NCBI RefSeq assembly: GCF_001945395.1
Contig: NZ_MSXV01000050.1
Location: 1-64,000 of the forward strand
Source of the DNA: Pseudomonas sp. PA15(2017)
GTDB taxonomy: Bacteria > Pseudomonadota > Gammaproteobacteria > Pseudomonadales > Pseudomonadaceae
DNA: 64,000 bases
Direction: 5' to 3'
Shown here: positions 18,259-26,873 of the stretch, piece by piece
How positions within the stretch are numbered: the stretch's first letter is position 1
Layout: every line of letters starts with the position of its first letter
Notes under the pieces: model-generated
Database searches by the model: none
What the model saw: the letters and a program-made list of their open reading frames with translations, nothing else
What the model was told of the DNA's origin: nothing
Translations under genes and position numbers: made by a program

Positions 18259-18495
18259 TCAGCCGAGAAACGCGGCCACCTGCGGCGCATCGAATGGCCA
18301 GCGCAGTTCGGCGCCCGTGTCCACACGCCGCAGCACGGGAATCACCAGGGCATAGCGCTCCAGCAGCCCAGGCCCTTCGGCGATATCCACCAGCTCGACC
18401 AACAGGCCGTGTTCCACGAACGGCATCAGCACGGCTTCCGCATGGTCACACAGGTGACAGCCGAGTGTGCCGAGCAGCTGGCATTCAGGGAGCAT
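18259..18495 (-). CDS. Glutaredoxin-like small thiol protein
   Basis: A 78-residue thioredoxin-fold protein of the DUF836/glutaredoxin-like type, with the redox motif GCHLCDHAEAVL near residues 11-22, a cis-Pro segment YALVIPVLRR and a short C-terminal helix. The length fits the family. The partner is unknown. The ATG at 18495 was chosen because the family starts close to the CxxC motif. The frame continues nine codons upstream. It lies 79 bases before the CheV gene on the same strand. Confidence 0.8.
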   Translation of the reverse strand: MLPECQLLGTLGCHLCDHAEAVLMPFVEHGLLVELVDIAEGPGLLERYALVIPVLRRVDTGAELRWPFDAPQVAAFLG

Positions 18496-18552
18496 GGTCG
18501 ACGCGGCCTGCGAGGTTATCAAACCCTGAGTTTATCACCTCGACAGCGTTGC

Positions 18553-19680
18553 TCAGGCCTTCTCGCTACCCTTGCCCGACGGCGGCGTCAGCGTCGAGCC
18601 CAGCAGGCCCTGCAAGCCGTCGAGCAAGCGCCCGTTGACCTGCTCGGCCTTGTCCAGGCGCCCAGCATCGAAGCGCTCGTCCAGCGAGAACCCGCCCTTG
18701 AGCAGATCCTGCAGCAAGCCCTTGCCGTCACTGACCCAGGCGTCGGCATTACGCAGGGCATCAAGCAGACCCTGGGCATAATCGGTCAGCGCACCATTGA
18801 CGGCACTGGCCGACTGCCCGCCCTGGCTGGACACCGAACCATAGGTGTCGGTGGCCTGGCGTACGCTGGTCTGGGTCAGGCGCAGCGACATGGAGGCCAG
18901 TTGCGAGCTGTCCATGTCCAGCGCCATGGCGCGGTCGAAGGCGCCGGCCACATCGCCCGAATAGAAGTAATTGGACAGATCCTGCACCTGCGAGAACAGC
19001 TTCTCCAGTGCAGCCTTTTCCTGATCGTCCAGCTCGCCCTCTACGTCGACCTGCCAACCGCCGATCTGCAGACTACCGGACTGACTGTTGGCGCCCTCGG
19101 TACGCGACCAGGCTGCTGACGCCTGGGCCACCGAAACACGCAGGCGGTCGCCATCGCGAGTGGTGATATTGAGTTCGAAACTTTCCGCTACCGCAGCGAA
19201 GCGATCGCTGGACGCGGGCGTCACAGCGCTGTTCTCACCCGCGCTCGGCACCGCGCCGTAAAGCTTGTCGAGCCCAGCAAAGCCCTGCTGAATGCGCTTG
19301 AACGTGTCGTCGATATCGCTGGCGATCTTGTCCTTGAGCACGCCCATGCCGTCGAGGATCTTGCGCGCCTCGTCGAAGCCTTTCTGCACACCGGAACGCG
19401 CCTGATCGAGCAGCTGCTGCAGTTTCTCGGGGCTGGCACCAGACGCCGCCTCGCTCTTGAGCCGCTGCTCGACGAGGCCCATGACGCGACCGGCGACCTT
19501 CTCCGGCGAGAAGTCGTCTTGTTTGGCCGTCAGCGAGCCGGGCGGCAGGCCAAGGCGCTCGGCCAGGCGATTGGACAGCGCCGCCTGGGCGTCGGCCGCA
19601 TTGCGAATGGTGGCGGGCTGACCGCCGAGTTGCGGCGAGCGGCCTGTCGTGTTGGTCGACAGGGGGATTGAGATAGCCAT
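18553..19680 (-). CDS. DUF5610 family hypothetical protein
   Basis: A 375-residue soluble-looking protein without a signal peptide. The N-terminal 150 residues (AALSNRLAERLGLPPGSL, FSPEKVAGRVMGLVEQRL) match what I recall as DUF5610. The middle carries a beta-rich segment (FELNITTRDGDRLRVSVAQ), and the C-terminal half is helical (FFSQVQDLSNYFYSGD-like region). The function is unknown. It shares the strand with the small glutaredoxin-like gene 57 bases downstream. The family name is from memory and moderately certain. Confidence 0.7.
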   Translation of the reverse strand: MAISIPLSTNTTGRSPQLGGQPATIRNAADAQAALSNRLAERLGLPPGSLTAKQDDFSPEKVAGRVMGLVEQRLKSEAASGASPEKLQQLLDQARSGVQKGFDEARKILDGMGVLKDKIASDIDDTFKRIQQGFAGLDKLYGAVPSAGENSAVTPASSDRFAAVAESFELNITTRDGDRLRVSVAQASAAWSRTEGANSQSGSLQIGGWQVDVEGELDDQEKAALEKLFSQVQDLSNYFYSGDVAGAFDRAMALDMDSSQLASMSLRLTQTSVRQATDTYGSVSSQGGQSASAVNGALTDYAQGLLDALRNADAWVSDGKGLLQDLLKGGFSLDERFDAGRLDKAEQVNGRLLDGLQGLLGSTLTPPSGKGSEKA

Positions 19681-19776
19681 GGCAAGTCACCGAAGCGGAG
19701 CATGTTCAAGGTTGACGGCAGCCTTCGGCAAAAGTTTAGGGCTGACAGTCAACCAATCGACCGGGCGGCTCGCGCG

Positions 19777-20985
19777 TCAATCCTGGCTCACCGAACCGAT
19801 CTTGTGAATCGACAGGTCGGCGCCGTAATACTCCTGCTCCTGACTCAGGCGAATGCCTACCGCCTGCTTGAGCAATCCATACACCGCAAAGCCGCCAAGC
19901 AGAGCCACGGCAACGCCAGCCAGGCTGCCTACCAGTTGGCTGGCGATGCTCACGCCGCCGAGACCGCCCCACAGCGGCTGGCCGAAGATGCCGCAGGCGA
20001 TACCGCCCCAGACGCCACACAGTCCGTGCAGCGGCCAGACGCCGAGTACGTCATCGATCTTCCATTTAACCTGTGTCGCGGTGAAGGCCCAGACGAACAG
20101 CGCACCGGCGATGACGCCGGTGACCAGGGCGCCCACCGGATGCATCAGGTCGGAGCCGGCGCAGATGGCGACCAGCCCGGCCAGCGGGCCGTTGTGCAGA
20201 AAGCCCGGGTCATTGCGGCCGACGATCAGCGCGGCCAGGGTGCCGCCCACCATCGCCATCAAGGTGTTGACGGCCACCAGCCCGCTGATGCTGCCCAGGG
20301 TCTGCGCGCTCATCACGTTGAAGCCGAACCAGCCGATGATCAGCACCCAGGAGCCCAGCGCCAGGAAGGGGATGCTCGAGGGTGCCATGGCCACCAGGCG
20401 GCCGTCGCGGTAGCGGCCATGGCGGCGCCCCAGCAGCACTACCGCGGCAAACGCCAGCCAGCCGCCGACGCTGTGCACGACTACCGAGCCGGCGAAGTCG
20501 TGAAACGGTGCACCGAAAGTCGTCTGCAGCCAGGCCTGGAAACCAAAGTTGCCGTTCCAGATCATGCCTTCGAAGAACGGGTAGACGAACGCGACGATCA
20601 GGGCGGTGGCGCACAACTGCGGGCCGAAACGCGCTCGCTCGGCGATGCCCCCGGAAATGATCGCGGGGATCGCTGCCGCGAAGGTCAGCAGGAAGAAGAA
20701 TTTCACCAACGCGTAGCCGTTGCCCTCGACCAGGACGCTGGCCGGGTGCAGGAAGCTGACCCCATAGGCGATCCAGTAGCCGACGAAAAAGTAGGCGACG
20801 GCCGAGATCGCGAAATCCGAGAGAATCTTGGATAGCGCATTGACCTGGTTCTTCTGCCGCACGGTGCCGACTTCCAGAAAGGCGAAGCCGGCATGCATGG
20901 CCAGGACCATGATGGCGCCGATCAGGATGAATAAGGTGTTCGAGCCATGAATCAGGGTTTGCACGGCACTGTCGAGATTTTCCAT
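19777..20985 (-). CDS. amtB: Ammonium transporter (Amt family)
   Basis: A 402-residue Amt/MEP/Rh channel with 11 expected membrane spans that conducts ammonia/ammonium across the inner membrane. The paired pore histidines are represented by VVHSVGGWLAF and PLHGLCGVWGG, and FAFLEVGTVRQKNQVN is the first signature segment. The ATG at 20985 (MENLDSAVQ) is preferred over one 54 bases upstream, which lacks family similarity. No glnK gene is adjacent, unlike the usual glnK-amtB arrangement, so this may be a second amt copy. No convincing sigma54 site was found. Confidence 0.9.
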   Translation of the reverse strand: MENLDSAVQTLIHGSNTLFILIGAIMVLAMHAGFAFLEVGTVRQKNQVNALSKILSDFAISAVAYFFVGYWIAYGVSFLHPASVLVEGNGYALVKFFFLLTFAAAIPAIISGGIAERARFGPQLCATALIVAFVYPFFEGMIWNGNFGFQAWLQTTFGAPFHDFAGSVVVHSVGGWLAFAAVVLLGRRHGRYRDGRLVAMAPSSIPFLALGSWVLIIGWFGFNVMSAQTLGSISGLVAVNTLMAMVGGTLAALIVGRNDPGFLHNGPLAGLVAICAGSDLMHPVGALVTGVIAGALFVWAFTATQVKWKIDDVLGVWPLHGLCGVWGGIACGIFGQPLWGGLGGVSIASQLVGSLAGVAVALLGGFAVYGLLKQAVGIRLSQEQEYYGADLSIHKIGSVSQD

Positions 20986-21354
20986 CGAAGCACAGACTCC
21001 GCAGCGAAAAAGCACCAAAAAGGAACACCGGCCCAGCAAGAAGCACCATTTACAAGCACGCTATCTCGCCTCATCGCGCACCCATTGGGAGCGCATCGGC
21101 ATCACGGCGCTCCATCGCCCCGCCCTTTCAAAGCTAATTCTTTGTTTATCAGATGGTTAACAGGGCACCAGACAGATGCCAGGACGGATGCCAAGCACCA
21201 TAACCATGCATGGTGGCCTACGTCGCCGTTCGCCAATGCAATGCCTGTGCCCTGCTGGGCGGGCTCCGCGTCCGTCCCGGCAGATAGAGTGAACCTGCCA
21301 GTGGTGCGCCACTCGAACCCCTTACACCGCCTCATACCTACAGGAGATTGATCA
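20986..21354. other. Intergenic interval between amtB and the YqjD-like gene
   Basis: A 369-base divergent interval that must hold both promoters. I see a perfect 12-base palindrome ACCATGCATGGT at 21203-21214 and two close GATGCCA repeats near 21175-21194, but no confident promoter and no gene. The region next to the plus-strand gene has CAGGAG as a ribosome binding site. Confidence 0.5.
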
Positions 21355-21684
21355 ATGGCCCGCCCACTCCCCTCGCGCCCCGTAGCTCCGGCCAACAAGG
21401 AAGAGCTGCTCGAAGAGTTCCAGGCACTGGTACGTGACACCGAAACACTGCTGCAGCATTCGGCCAGCCTGGTCGGCGATCAGGCCGAAGAGCTGCGCGC
21501 GCAGATCCGCGACAGCCTGGGCCGTGCGCGCACCACCCTGAAGAACACCGAAGAAACCGTGGTACAGCGCGGCCGCGCGGCTGTGGGTGCGACCGAAGAC
21601 TATGTGCAAACCCATCCATGGCAGACCATCGGCATTGCCGCTGGCATTGGTATACTGATCGGCATGCTCATTAGCCGACGTTGA
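21355..21684 (+). CDS. DUF883 (ElaB/YqjD/YgaM) family membrane-anchored protein
   Basis: A 109-residue protein with a long amphipathic helical region (about residues 15-85) and one C-terminal membrane span (TIGIAAGIGILIGMLI) followed by Arg-Arg. E. coli YqjD and ElaB of this family bind ribosomes and tether them to the inner membrane in stationary phase. That role is known for the family, not shown here. A good ribosome binding site (CAGGAG) precedes it. It starts a three-gene set with the YqjE-like gene 12 bases downstream. Confidence 0.9.
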   Translation: MARPLPSRPVAPANKEELLEEFQALVRDTETLLQHSASLVGDQAEELRAQIRDSLGRARTTLKNTEETVVQRGRAAVGATEDYVQTHPWQTIGIAAGIGILIGMLISRR

Positions 21685-21696
21685 TCAGGACAGCAC

Positions 21697-22083
21697 ATGG
21701 ATGACAGCCAGACAGCAGCACCTCCCAGCCGCGGCCCCTCGCCACGGCGCCTGGCCGGTGCGCTGCTCGGGCTGGTCCATGGCCATGTCGCACTGTTCAG
21801 CGAAGAGTTTCGGGAGCAGCAGGCGCGCACCGTCACCCTGCTGATCCTGACCGGTCTTTGCGTACTGTTCGGCCTGCTGCTGATCGTCGGCCTGTCGGCT
21901 GCCTTGCTGATTGGCTTCTGGGATACCCACCGTATTCTGGTCATCACCCTGCTTTGCCTGTTCTATGCAGCCGGTCTGCTGGTTTGCGGCTGGAGATTGG
22001 TGCAGCGCATGCGCAACGCTCCGGCACCGTTCAGCGCCAGCCTCGAAGAACTGGCCCGCGACCGCGAGCAACTGCTGCCATGA
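21697..22083 (+). CDS. YqjE-like / phage-holin-family membrane protein
   Basis: A 128-residue inner-membrane protein with two adjacent hydrophobic spans (LLILTGLCVLFGLLLIVGLS and TLLCLFYAAGLLVCG). It matches the YqjE/holin superfamily 3.6 pattern and its usual place after a YqjD-like gene. The function is unknown. In E. coli yqjD-yqjE-yqjK are adjacent and stationary-phase induced. Its stop overlaps the next gene by four bases. Confidence 0.82.
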   Translation: MDDSQTAAPPSRGPSPRRLAGALLGLVHGHVALFSEEFREQQARTVTLLILTGLCVLFGLLLIVGLSAALLIGFWDTHRILVITLLCLFYAAGLLVCGWRLVQRMRNAPAPFSASLEELARDREQLLP

Positions 22084-22409
22084 GCGACAAAAATACTCAG
22101 GAACTGCGCAAGACCATGTTGCGGCTGCGCCTGGAAATGCATCGCCAGGAAATCCGCTACGAAACCCAAGTGATGCTGGAACCATTGCGCAAGGCCAAGG
22201 ATTTGAGTACTCACTGGCGCCAGGAACTCAAGGGTAGCCACGCACCAATCTGGATCACCGGAGGCGTATTCGCCCTGACCGTCTTGGGCATGCGCGGCGG
22301 CCAATGGCGCCGCTGGCTGCGCATGGCGCTCGCCGCGTTCCCTGACCTGCGCAAACGCTCGTCTGGCCATGAACGCGAAGAGCCAGCAGAGAAATCCGAT
22401 CAAGCCTGA
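22080..22409 (+). CDS. Small membrane protein, third gene of the YqjD-YqjE set
   Basis: A 109-residue protein with a charged N-terminal helix (RKTMLRLRLEMHRQEIRY), one central hydrophobic span (IWITGGVFALTVLGM) and a charged C-terminus. Its ATG lies in an ATGA overlap with the YqjE-like gene, so it is coupled. By position it corresponds to YqjK, but sequence similarity is not obvious and the function is unknown. Confidence 0.78.
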   Translation: MSDKNTQELRKTMLRLRLEMHRQEIRYETQVMLEPLRKAKDLSTHWRQELKGSHAPIWITGGVFALTVLGMRGGQWRRWLRMALAAFPDLRKRSSGHEREEPAEKSDQA

Positions 22410-22482
22410 ACCTGGCCACCTTCTTGCTACGAGAGCACAAAAAGCCTGGGTGAAACCTGGCTAACCTGCCCTCTCACTAAGG

Positions 22483-23646
22483 ATGTGCCCGGTGCTCGAC
22501 GGTCAACCTACCGCCGTCTTCCAACCCTTCATCGATACCGCCACCGGCCAGATCGCCGGCATCGAAGCCCTGGCTCGCCTGCGCGACGCCGCTGGCCGCC
22601 TACATTCTGCGGGGCCACTGTTCGCCGATCCGAAAACACCCGCCGCGGCTCTGCGCCGGCTGGACCGAGCGATACGTGAGCAGGCATTCGCGCGCTTCCA
22701 TGATGCGCCGCCCGACTGGTTCCTGAGTGTGAACATCTCGCCACGCTGGATTGGTCGCCTGCGCCCACAGCAGGCGCTGCCGAGCCTCAAGCAGTTGGCA
22801 GGCAGTGGCGTCGATCCCACTCGCGTAGTGTTCGAGATCACCGAGCTGGGCGGCGCCAGCCAGCGCCTGGCGGCAGTAGCCGCGCGCTACCGCGAGGCCG
22901 GCGTGCGTATCGCCATCGACGATTTCGGGGCCGGCTACTCGCAGCTCGACCGGGTGCTCGCGCTGCGCCTCGACATCCTCAAACTGGATATGCGCCTGTT
23001 CCAGGAAGCAGCGCGCGGCGGGCCCAGCGGCGAGGTGGTCAAGGCGCTGGCGATGATGGCGGAAAAGACCGGCTGCTGGATCATCGCCGAAGGCGTGGAA
23101 ACCGAAGCCGAACTGCATTTTGCCCTGGAGTGCGGCGCCCGCTACGTGCAGGGCTATCTGTTCGCCAGGCCGGAGCTGGAATTCTTCGACAGTGGCGCAT
23201 TCGTCGAGTGCTTCGCCCGCTTGCGTGACGCCTATGTGCACAAGAAGCTCGCCGACCGCATGCAGCTGATGGCCCTGCGCCGCCAGCTCGCCGAGCTGTT
23301 CAGCCAGCTCAAGCACAGCCCCGACGGGCTCGCGCCAATGGTGACGCCAGGCGCCTACCCCTGGCTGATCCGCCTGTACCAGTGCGACCGCCACGGCACG
23401 CAGATCACCCCCAACCTGGAGTGGCGCGACGGCGCCTGGCAGGCCGATGATCGCTACTTGGGCCATAACTGGTCATGGCGCCCCTACTTCTACCAATTGC
23501 TTGCCGAAGGCTGGGAAGAACGCCGCTTGATCCTTTCCAACACCTACCGCGACGCCACCACCAACCAGTACTGTCTGACTGCTGGGCAGTTCATCGATAA
23601 CAGCAGCCGCCTGTTGCTGGTCGACATCGACGCCAGTGGACTTTAG
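22483..23646 (+). CDS. EAL-domain cyclic-di-GMP phosphodiesterase with C-terminal sensor-like region
   Basis: A 387-residue protein. The EAL domain spans about residues 10-245, with the main catalytic motifs visible: [52 protein letters not shown] and QGYLFARP. It probably cleaves c-di-GMP to pGpG. No GGDEF domain is present. The C-terminal 120 residues ([28 protein letters not shown]) look like the PAS/Cache-like domain found after EAL in YkuI-type proteins. That match is from memory. No membrane span, so cytoplasmic. It is followed at once by the dGTPase gene. Confidence 0.87.
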   Translation: MCPVLDGQPTAVFQPFIDTATGQIAGIEALARLRDAAGRLHSAGPLFADPKTPAAALRRLDRAIREQAFARFHDAPPDWFLSVNISPRWIGRLRPQQALPSLKQLAGSGVDPTRVVFEITELGGASQRLAAVAARYREAGVRIAIDDFGAGYSQLDRVLALRLDILKLDMRLFQEAARGGPSGEVVKALAMMAEKTGCWIIAEGVETEAELHFALECGARYVQGYLFARPELEFFDSGAFVECFARLRDAYVHKKLADRMQLMALRRQLAELFSQLKHSPDGLAPMVTPGAYPWLIRLYQCDRHGTQITPNLEWRDGAWQADDRYLGHNWSWRPYFYQLLAEGWEERRLILSNTYRDATTNQYCLTAGQFIDNSSRLLLVDIDASGL

Positions 23647-23762
23647 TGCATGCGGCCTTGCAGTTGCGGGAACGAACAGGGAAGCTAACGGACATTCGCG
23701 CATGCGCCGCCTTTCGAAGGCCGCACGCGCCCGACCCGTCGTATCCGGTAAAGGAAGCACGC

Positions 23763-25094
23763 TTGGACTGGCAAACCCTGCTCACCCGTGAACGTCTTGG
23801 CAAACCGGCGCCCAGCGCTGATGAACTAGGCCGCAGCCCCTTCCACAAGGATCACGATCGGATCATCTTCTCCGGTGCCTTTCGCCGGCTGGGCCGCAAG
23901 ACCCAGGTGCATCCGGTGTCCAGCAACGACCACATCCATACCCGCCTGACCCATTCGCTGGAAGTCAGTTGCGTGGGGCGCTCTCTGGGCATGCGTGTCG
24001 GCGAGATGCTGCGCGGCGAACTACCGGCCTGGTGCGAGCCCAGCGATCTGGGCATGGTGGTGCAGTCCTCCTGCCTGGCCCACGACATCGGCAACCCGCC
24101 GTTCGGCCACTCCGGTGAGGACGCCATCCGCCACTGGTTCCAGCAGGCCGCCGGGCGCGGCTGGCTGGACGCCATGAGCGATGCCGAGCGCGGCGACTTT
24201 CTCAGCTTCGAGGGTAATGCCCAAGGCTTTCGCGTACTCACTCAGCTGGAGTATCACCAGTTCGATGGCGGCACACGGCTGACCTACGCGACCCTCGGCG
24301 CCTACCTCAAATACCCCTGGACGTCGCGGCATGCCGAGGCGCTGGGTTACAAGAAGCACAAGTTCGGCTGCTACCAGAGCGAGTTGCCGCTGCTCGAGCA
24401 GATCGCCAGCAAACTCGGCCTGCCGCAACTCGAGGAGCAGCGCTGGGCACGGCACCCACTGGTCTACCTGATGGAGGCTGCGGACGACATCTGCTACGGC
24501 CTGATCGACCTGGAAGACGGCCTGGAAATGGAGCTTCTCGACTACGCCGAGGTGGAATCGCTCCTGCTCGATCTGGTCGGCGACGACCTGCCGGAAACCT
24601 ACCGTCAGCTCGGCCCGCACGATTCACGGCGGCGCAAGCTGGCGATCCTGCGCGGCAAGGCCATCGAGCACCTGACCAACTCGGCCGCCCAGGCCTTCGT
24701 CGAGCAGCAGCCGAGCCTGCTGGCCGGCCGCCTGGAGGGCGATCTGGTCGAGCACATGCACGGCCCGGCCAAGCACTGCGTGCAGGCAGCGAAGGCCATG
24801 GCCCGCGAAAAAATCTTTCAGGACAAACGCAAGACGCTGCACGAGATCGGCGCCTACACCACGCTGGAAATTCTCCTCAATGCCTTCTGTGGTGCAGCGC
24901 TGGAGCAACACGGCGGGCGCACGCCGTCGTTCAAGAACCGACGCATTCTCGACCTGCTGGGCCACAACGCACCCGATCCACACTGGCCACTGTACCGCTC
25001 GTTCCTGCGCATGATCGATTTCATCGCCGGCATGACCGACAGCTACGCCACCGAGATGGCGCGGGAAATGACCGGTCGCTCGAGTCCGGTCTGA
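23763..25094 (+). CDS. dgt: Deoxyguanosinetriphosphate triphosphohydrolase
   Basis: An HD-domain dNTP triphosphohydrolase of 443 residues that splits dGTP (or other dNTPs) into nucleoside and tripolyphosphate. The metal-binding HD residues are in [14 protein letters not shown] and [17 protein letters not shown]. The frame is open from 23646, but I chose the TTG at 23763 because AAAGGAAG precedes it and the resulting N-terminus ([12 protein letters not shown]) fits the family. The upstream 39 residues do not. The next gene begins two bases after the stop. Confidence 0.9.
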   Translation: MDWQTLLTRERLGKPAPSADELGRSPFHKDHDRIIFSGAFRRLGRKTQVHPVSSNDHIHTRLTHSLEVSCVGRSLGMRVGEMLRGELPAWCEPSDLGMVVQSSCLAHDIGNPPFGHSGEDAIRHWFQQAAGRGWLDAMSDAERGDFLSFEGNAQGFRVLTQLEYHQFDGGTRLTYATLGAYLKYPWTSRHAEALGYKKHKFGCYQSELPLLEQIASKLGLPQLEEQRWARHPLVYLMEAADDICYGLIDLEDGLEMELLDYAEVESLLLDLVGDDLPETYRQLGPHDSRRRKLAILRGKAIEHLTNSAAQAFVEQQPSLLAGRLEGDLVEHMHGPAKHCVQAAKAMAREKIFQDKRKTLHEIGAYTTLEILLNAFCGAALEQHGGRTPSFKNRRILDLLGHNAPDPHWPLYRSFLRMIDFIAGMTDSYATEMAREMTGRSSPV

Positions 25095-25096
25095 GC

Positions 25097-26215
25097 ATGC
25101 GCCAAGTGTTCAAGCAGTTGTTCAGCTGGCACGCCGGGCCACCCGCCTGGGGGCCGGCGGTGGTCGCCGGTCTGGGTTGTGCGCTGCCGCTGCTGCTCGG
25201 TCTGTTCAGCGCCCACCCGGGCTTTCTGTGGGCCTCGGTGGGCGCGTTCCAGGCCGCCCAGGCCAACCCGCTGCACCGCTTCGGCATGCTACGCATGTTG
25301 CTGCTCACCGGCCTGGGCGCCTGCAGCGCCGGCCTAGGTTTCTGGTCGGCCACCCACCCGCTGATCAGCTTGTCGCTGTTCGCCGCCTTCGGCCTGCTGC
25401 TGGCCTGGCTGCAGCGCTACGGCACCGAGGCCGGCAAGCTGGGCATCGGCCTGACCGTCTGTCTGTGCCTGGGCCAAGGCCAGTACGGCAGCAGCATGCT
25501 CAACAACCCCAACGCCATCGCCATGCTGTTCATGCTCGGCGGGCTGTGGGTGATGCTGCTGGCCTTCGGCTTGCGCGGCCTGCATGGCCTGCGCATGTGG
25601 CCGCACATGCCGCGTCTGATCAGCCTGCTCAAGGTGTTGCGACGGCATGCGCAGCGGCAATCTCGCCAACAATGGGGCCTGTACGCCCTGGGCTGTACGG
25701 TGGCGGTGTCCATGGCCGGCTTGATCGTCAATCTGGCCCACCTGCAGCGCGGTTACTGGCTGACCCTGGCGGTGGTCACCACCCTGCAACTGGAATTCAG
25801 GGGTAGCCTGGTGCGCGCGCTGCAAGCGAGCATGGCCAGCCTGACGGCCGCCGGCCTGCTGATCCTGTTCGGCCATAGCCTGCAGAGCCCACCGCTGATG
25901 GTCGCCATCATGCTGCCGCTGATCATGCTCAGCCGTGCCCTGCAAGCCAACCACTACGGTCTGTTCGTGCTGCAGACGACGGTCTGCTTCGTGCTGCTGG
26001 CCGAAAGCCTGGCCAAGGACTGGCACCTGCCCCAGGTGCGCCTGTTCAACGTCACCCTGGGTATCGTGCTGACCCTGTTCATCGCCCTGCTGATGCACGG
26101 CCTGCGCCAATGGCTGGATAACCGCGACGCCGCCAAGCTAGGCACAGCGGCAGCGGACGAGCGAGCGCCGGCGCAGCAATCGGAAACAAATCAGGTGGGC
26201 GGCGAGAGACCCTAG
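25097..26215 (+). CDS. FUSC-like inner-membrane protein
   Basis: A 372-residue membrane protein with two sets of hydrophobic segments separated by a positively charged loop (LLKVLRRHAQRQSRQQWG). The layout resembles the FUSC/aromatic-acid-exporter family, here without the long cytoplasmic domain, and the segment RGYWLTLAVVTTLQLEFRGS is the most family-like part. It may export aromatic compounds, but the substrate is unknown. It follows dgt by two bases and is probably co-transcribed. Confidence 0.75.
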   Translation: MRQVFKQLFSWHAGPPAWGPAVVAGLGCALPLLLGLFSAHPGFLWASVGAFQAAQANPLHRFGMLRMLLLTGLGACSAGLGFWSATHPLISLSLFAAFGLLLAWLQRYGTEAGKLGIGLTVCLCLGQGQYGSSMLNNPNAIAMLFMLGGLWVMLLAFGLRGLHGLRMWPHMPRLISLLKVLRRHAQRQSRQQWGLYALGCTVAVSMAGLIVNLAHLQRGYWLTLAVVTTLQLEFRGSLVRALQASMASLTAAGLLILFGHSLQSPPLMVAIMLPLIMLSRALQANHYGLFVLQTTVCFVLLAESLAKDWHLPQVRLFNVTLGIVLTLFIALLMHGLRQWLDNRDAAKLGTAAADERAPAQQSETNQVGGERP

Positions 26216-26220
26216 GTCGG

Positions 26221-26254
26221 TACGAAAAGCCTGCGAACGCAGGTACTTTTCGTA
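26221..26254 (+). terminator. Hairpin after the FUSC-like gene
   Basis: A near-perfect palindrome: ACGAAAAG and CCTGCG pair with CGCAGG and CTTTTCGT across a two-base AA loop, with a two-base TA bulge. It starts five bases after the stop codon. There is no terminal T-run, so it may be a processed 3' end rather than a classical terminator. Confidence 0.45.
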
Positions 26255-26271
26255 ACGAGCCTGGCGGGCAG

Positions 26272-26301
26272 AAAAGAAAAGGGCCTCGAATGAGGCCCTT
26301 T
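26272..26301 (-). terminator. Rho-independent terminator of the YggL gene
   Basis: Stem GGGCCTC/GAGGCCC with a four-base loop. On the minus strand it is followed by TTTTCTTTTCT. It begins about nine bases after the yggL stop. The plus-strand side has TTTG only, so it mainly serves yggL. Confidence 0.8.
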
Positions 26302-26309
26302 GTCGTGGA

Positions 26310-26654
26310 TCAGGAAGCCGAGTTGATCTCTTTTTCCGGGTACCACACGTCCAGCAGCGGGCTGACGCTGAAATCGACCAGCTCGGAGCGGCCCTTCAGC
26401 CAGGCTTCCACAGCGGCGCGTTGCTCTTCGCTGACCGAACCACGCTTGGCCAGGCACACCAGGCCATAGTCGTCACCGCCAACATAGCCCAGGCCATTGG
26501 CGTTCATCGCGTCACTCAGGAAGGCATCGAGGAAGGCGTCGACCGCTTCATCGCTCAGGTCTTCCTTGAAATTCAGGTTCAGTTCGAAACCCAGCTCCTG
26601 AAACTCGTCCACACAGAGTTTCTTGCGCAGACGACGGGAACGATTGGTAGCCAT
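26310..26654 (-). CDS. YggL family 50S ribosome-associated protein
   Basis: A 114-residue acidic protein of the YggL (DUF469) family, recognised by the basic start TNRSRRLRKKLCVDEF and the segment NANGLGYVGGDDYGLV. In E. coli YggL binds the 50S subunit and its loss alters growth. The precise role is unsettled. The ATG at 26654 (MATNRSRR) is the family start. An in-frame start 36 bases upstream is unlikely. Single-gene unit, convergent with the dgt/FUSC pair. Confidence 0.88.
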   Translation of the reverse strand: MATNRSRRLRKKLCVDEFQELGFELNLNFKEDLSDEAVDAFLDAFLSDAMNANGLGYVGGDDYGLVCLAKRGSVSEEQRAAVEAWLKGRSELVDFSVSPLLDVWYPEKEINSAS

Positions 26655-26873
26655 GGGTATAAATCCTTGCAGAGTGATAACGCGCGGCACTCTACCAGTT
26701 TAGCGGCGGCGATGCCTGCCAGCCGACGAAAAATCGACCGCGATCGTCGTCTCGAAGGTCCACACCGACAGCCAATGGATGACCGACCATAAAATCCCGC
26801 AATCACGGCCCTTGGCGGCCCGATGATGGGGCATAATGCGCGATATTGTCCCAAACCGCTGTGGGAGCTCGTA

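Noticed and set aside
20986..21354. Sigma54 promoter for amtB
   Set aside because: The closest match, TGGTGC followed by TTGC, has a GG-to-GC spacing two bases too short, so I do not call it.
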